DNA from: Thermoplasmata archaeon
Lineage (GTDB): Archaea; Thermoplasmatota; Penumbrarchaeia; Penumbrarchaeales; EX4484-36
Length of the DNA stretch: 6,985 nucleotides
Direction of reading: 5' to 3'
NCBI GenBank assembly: GCA_021160765.1
Contig: JAGHBW010000032.1
Location: 1-6,985, forward strand
This document shows positions 5,653 to 6,985 of the stretch, piece by piece; the stretch's first letter is position 1, and each line of letters begins with the position of its first letter. The translations under genes were made by a program, and so were the position numbers. The notes beneath the pieces were generated by a model. That model worked only from the letters and a program-made list of their open reading frames with translations. It did no database searches and was not told the DNA's origin.

Positions 5653-6753
5653 TTACTCCTCCATCTTCTTTTTCATAGATTGCTTGTAAATTATGTTTGA
5701 TATGTCTTTCTCCTCCCGTTCCATCTCCTCGTCAAACTTTCTTCTGTCCTCTGCGAACTCCTCCAAGGTTGGTATGGGTCCCAGTACAGCCTCACTGGTG
5801 CCGATGTATTTCTCAAGGTCCTCTGGAGAGAGTTCCTTGACCTCGGGTACCTTCTCCCTTCCCTTTCCTATGTACTCTGAGGCGCTTTCAATGAGCCTTG
5901 AGACCTCAAATGGGAAGATGATCTTCGTAGCTTTTCCGTTTGCTACGCGGGCTAACGTGTCCAGTGATAGGACGGTCAACGCCCTCTTGTCCATCACTGC
6001 AGCTCCAAGGGCCAGTATCCTCAGTTTCTGTGCGTCTCCCTGGGCAGTCAGAATCTTGGCCATTCTCTCTCCTTCAGCTTCAAGTATTGCCGCCTGTCTC
6101 CGCCCCTCTGCCTGAAGGATCCTCGCCCTCTTCATACCCTCAGCCTCAAGAATTGCCGCCCTTTTCTTACCATCTGCTCTTAATATGGCTGCCCTTCTCT
6201 CCCTCTCTGCAGCTGTCTGCTCCTCCATGGCGGCTTTCACGGGACCAACAGGGTCTACCTCCTTTATCTCAACGTTCTCCACCTTAACGCCCCATTTGTC
6301 TGTCTCTTTATCAATGGTGTCCCTCAATTGGGCATTGATGGCCTCTCTGTTGTAAAATACCTCATCCAGCTCCATGTTACCTATTACTGCTCTTAAGGTG
6401 GTCTGTGCGAACTTCACAGTTGCAAGACGGTAATCCTGTACCTGATACTGGGCTTTAATTGGATCCACAACCTTTATGTATATAACAGCGTCAACCCTTG
6501 TTGGGGAGTTGTCCTTTGTGATCACCTCCTGAGGAGGTACGTCAAGGGTCTGGGTCCTTACGTCTAGTCGATATATTGTGTTAATAAAGGGTGCTATGAT
6601 ATGGAGCCCCTGCTGCAGCACCTTCTGGAACTTTCCCAGTTTTTCATAAAGAACGACCTCCTGAGGGTGCACTACAACAAGAGCACTCCTCAAAGCCACC
6701 ATTGCAACAAGGATAACCACAATCAGCAAAAACCATACTACTGGACTAAACAT
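5653..6753 (-). CDS. SPFH/stomatin-like (band 7) membrane protein with hendecad coiled coil
   Basis: SPFH proteins oligomerise into membrane-associated cages or microdomains and often modulate proteases or transporters. The chosen product has 366 residues. A single N-terminal transmembrane segment (about 4-23) is followed by the SPFH domain (about 24-180). Its landmarks are VVHPQEVVLYEKLGKFQ, GLHIIAPFINTIYRLDVRTQ and WGVKVENVEIKEVDPV. Next come five exact 11-residue repeats of AILEAEG type with Gly at 195, 206, 217, 228 and 239 (residues 189-243), a predicted hendecad coiled coil. The C-terminal region is acidic and ends in a Lys/Glu-rich tail. The frame extends to a TTG at 6774, but ATG 6751-6753 is preferred because GAGGTGA lies five bases before it. 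The probable NfeD tail upstream matches the common NfeD-SPFH pairing; a promoter of its own lies between. Confidence 0.92.
   Translation of the reverse strand: MFSPVVWFLLIVVILVAMVALRSALVVVHPQEVVLYEKLGKFQKVLQQGLHIIAPFINTIYRLDVRTQTLDVPPQEVITKDNSPTRVDAVIYIKVVDPIKAQYQVQDYRLATVKFAQTTLRAVIGNMELDEVFYNREAINAQLRDTIDKETDKWGVKVENVEIKEVDPVGPVKAAMEEQTAAERERRAAILRADGKKRAAILEAEGMKRARILQAEGRRQAAILEAEGERMAKILTAQGDAQKLRILALGAAVMDKRALTVLSLDTLARVANGKATKIIFPFEVSRLIESASEYIGKGREKVPEVKELSPEDLEKYIGTSEAVLGPIPTLEEFAEDRRKFDEEMEREEKDISNIIYKQSMKKKMEE
6025..6189 (-). repeat. Five tandem 33-bp units coding for 11-residue repeats
   Basis: Residues 189-243 of the SPFH protein repeat every 11 positions as [A/R/K]IL-x-A-[D/E/Q]-G-x3-[A/K]. 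The unit starts are AILRADG, AILEAEG, RILQAEG, AILEAEG and KILTAQG. Eleven-residue periodicity indicates a right-handed or straight coiled coil, as forms the barrel wall in SPFH cages. Confidence 0.85.
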
Positions 6754-6790
6754 CTTTTTCACCTCACCTATCAACCAGATGTTGTACTGT

Positions 6791-6805
6791 GAGATTGTGA
6801 ATCTC
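6791..6805. promoter_or_regulatory. Perfect inverted repeat in the SPFH leader
   Basis: GAGATT-GTG-AATCTC is a 6-bp perfect inverted repeat with a three-base centre. It lies between the TATA box and the Shine-Dalgarno of the SPFH gene, close to the predicted transcription start. It could be an operator or a small leader hairpin. Confidence 0.35.
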
Positions 6806-6828
6806 TCCCAACACCCCTTGATCTTAAT

Positions 6829-6840
6829 GGATATATAGAT
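6829..6840 (-). promoter_or_regulatory. TATA box of the SPFH gene
   Basis: The minus strand reads ATCTATATATCC, a good archaeal TATA box, in an A/T-rich context. Initiation about 25 bases downstream would fall near 6809, giving a leader of about 55 bases before the ATG at 6753. The inverted repeat lies within the first bases of that leader. Confidence 0.55.
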
Positions 6841-6938
6841 TTATCAATACTAATCTTTTTCCCATCATCACTCCAAAACTCAACTACGGGAAAAGAATTG
6901 CATGATATTGAGGGAATGAAGCTCATGGTATCCCCAAC

Positions 6939-6985
6939 TCACTCTTTTCTCTTCACCTTCAGGTGGACCCCTTCACCACCGACTA
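6939..6985 (-). CDS. C-terminal tail of a probable NfeD-family protein (5' part outside window)
   Basis: Only the last 14 full codons are present: VGGEGVHLKVKRKE, then TGA at 6939-6941. A V-x-GxxGxxLxVxxx ending is what closes the OB-fold domain of NfeD proteins. NfeD genes are typically found beside SPFH/stomatin genes, with the two proteins forming a membrane complex. The call rests on this short motif and the neighbouring SPFH gene, so another family cannot be excluded. The other minus-strand frames have stops here. Confidence 0.5.
   Translation of the reverse strand, partial: VGGEGVHLKVKRKE

Larger units (their letters stand above)
6775..6938 (-). other. Intergenic region between the NfeD-like tail and the SPFH gene
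   Basis: About 160 bases, comparatively A/T-rich, hold the TATA box and inverted repeat described separately. A 51-codon frame (6771-6926, ATG start) crosses the region, but its serine-rich sequence and the embedded promoter argue against coding. No terminator hairpin with a T-run was found after the upstream stop. Confidence 0.5.

Noticed and set aside
6754..6774. Longer SPFH start at TTG 6774
   Set aside because: No ribosome site precedes the TTG, whereas GAGGTGA is positioned five bases before ATG 6753. The seven extra residues would overlay that site.
6771..6926. 51-codon minus-strand ORF between the NfeD-like tail and the SPFH gene
   Set aside because: About a fifth of its residues are serine and there is no clear Shine-Dalgarno. 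The SPFH TATA box and inverted repeat lie inside it, so it is more likely intergenic DNA that happens to be open.

Overview
The window is archaeal. The evidence is a ribosomal protein found in archaea (eL20/LX), an archaeal-type prefoldin alpha subunit, an archaeal-type FtsY, TATA-box promoters at archaeal spacing, and both Shine-Dalgarno-led and apparently leaderless starts. I read it as a euryarchaeote with roughly even G+C. I cannot fix the lineage; something near Thermoplasmatota is possible. Every supported gene lies on the minus strand, so transcription runs from high to low coordinates.

Right end (about 5650-6985): a 14-codon tail that resembles the C-terminus of an NfeD-type OB-fold protein. 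It is followed by its usual partner, a membrane-anchored SPFH/stomatin-like protein with five consecutive 11-residue repeats. A TATA box and a short perfect inverted repeat lie between them.

Centre right (4642-5601): a protein with an N-terminal winged helix and three tandem TerB/EF-hand-like helical repeats. It begins with GTG and is probably translated from a leaderless mRNA.

Centre (1717-4579): a tight six-gene operon behind a strong TATA box at about 4625. The order is PRC-barrel protein, small zinc-finger protein, ribosomal protein eL20 (LX), prefoldin alpha, FtsY (SRP receptor), and a COG2426 (Sm_multidrug_ex) membrane protein. LX-pfdA-ftsY is a conserved archaeal translation/folding/targeting cluster. 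Here the neighbours often seen upstream (eL39, eL31, aIF6) are absent. The PRC-barrel and zinc-finger genes occupy that place, and the COG2426 gene is appended downstream. Together the genes link ribosome assembly, nascent-chain folding and co-translational membrane targeting.

Left end (1-1568): the first 522 codons of a secreted protein that runs off the window. It has a signal peptide, seven TolB/PD40-like beta-propeller repeats of 42 residues (126 bp), an Asp-rich calcium-binding linker of thrombospondin type 3 style, then at least three more propeller repeats. Parts of the DNA repeats are identical, which suggests recent duplication or homogenisation. Its upstream region carries three perfect palindromes within 28 bp.

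No tRNA, rRNA, CRISPR array or mobile element was seen, and no gene-free stretch exceeds 300 bases.
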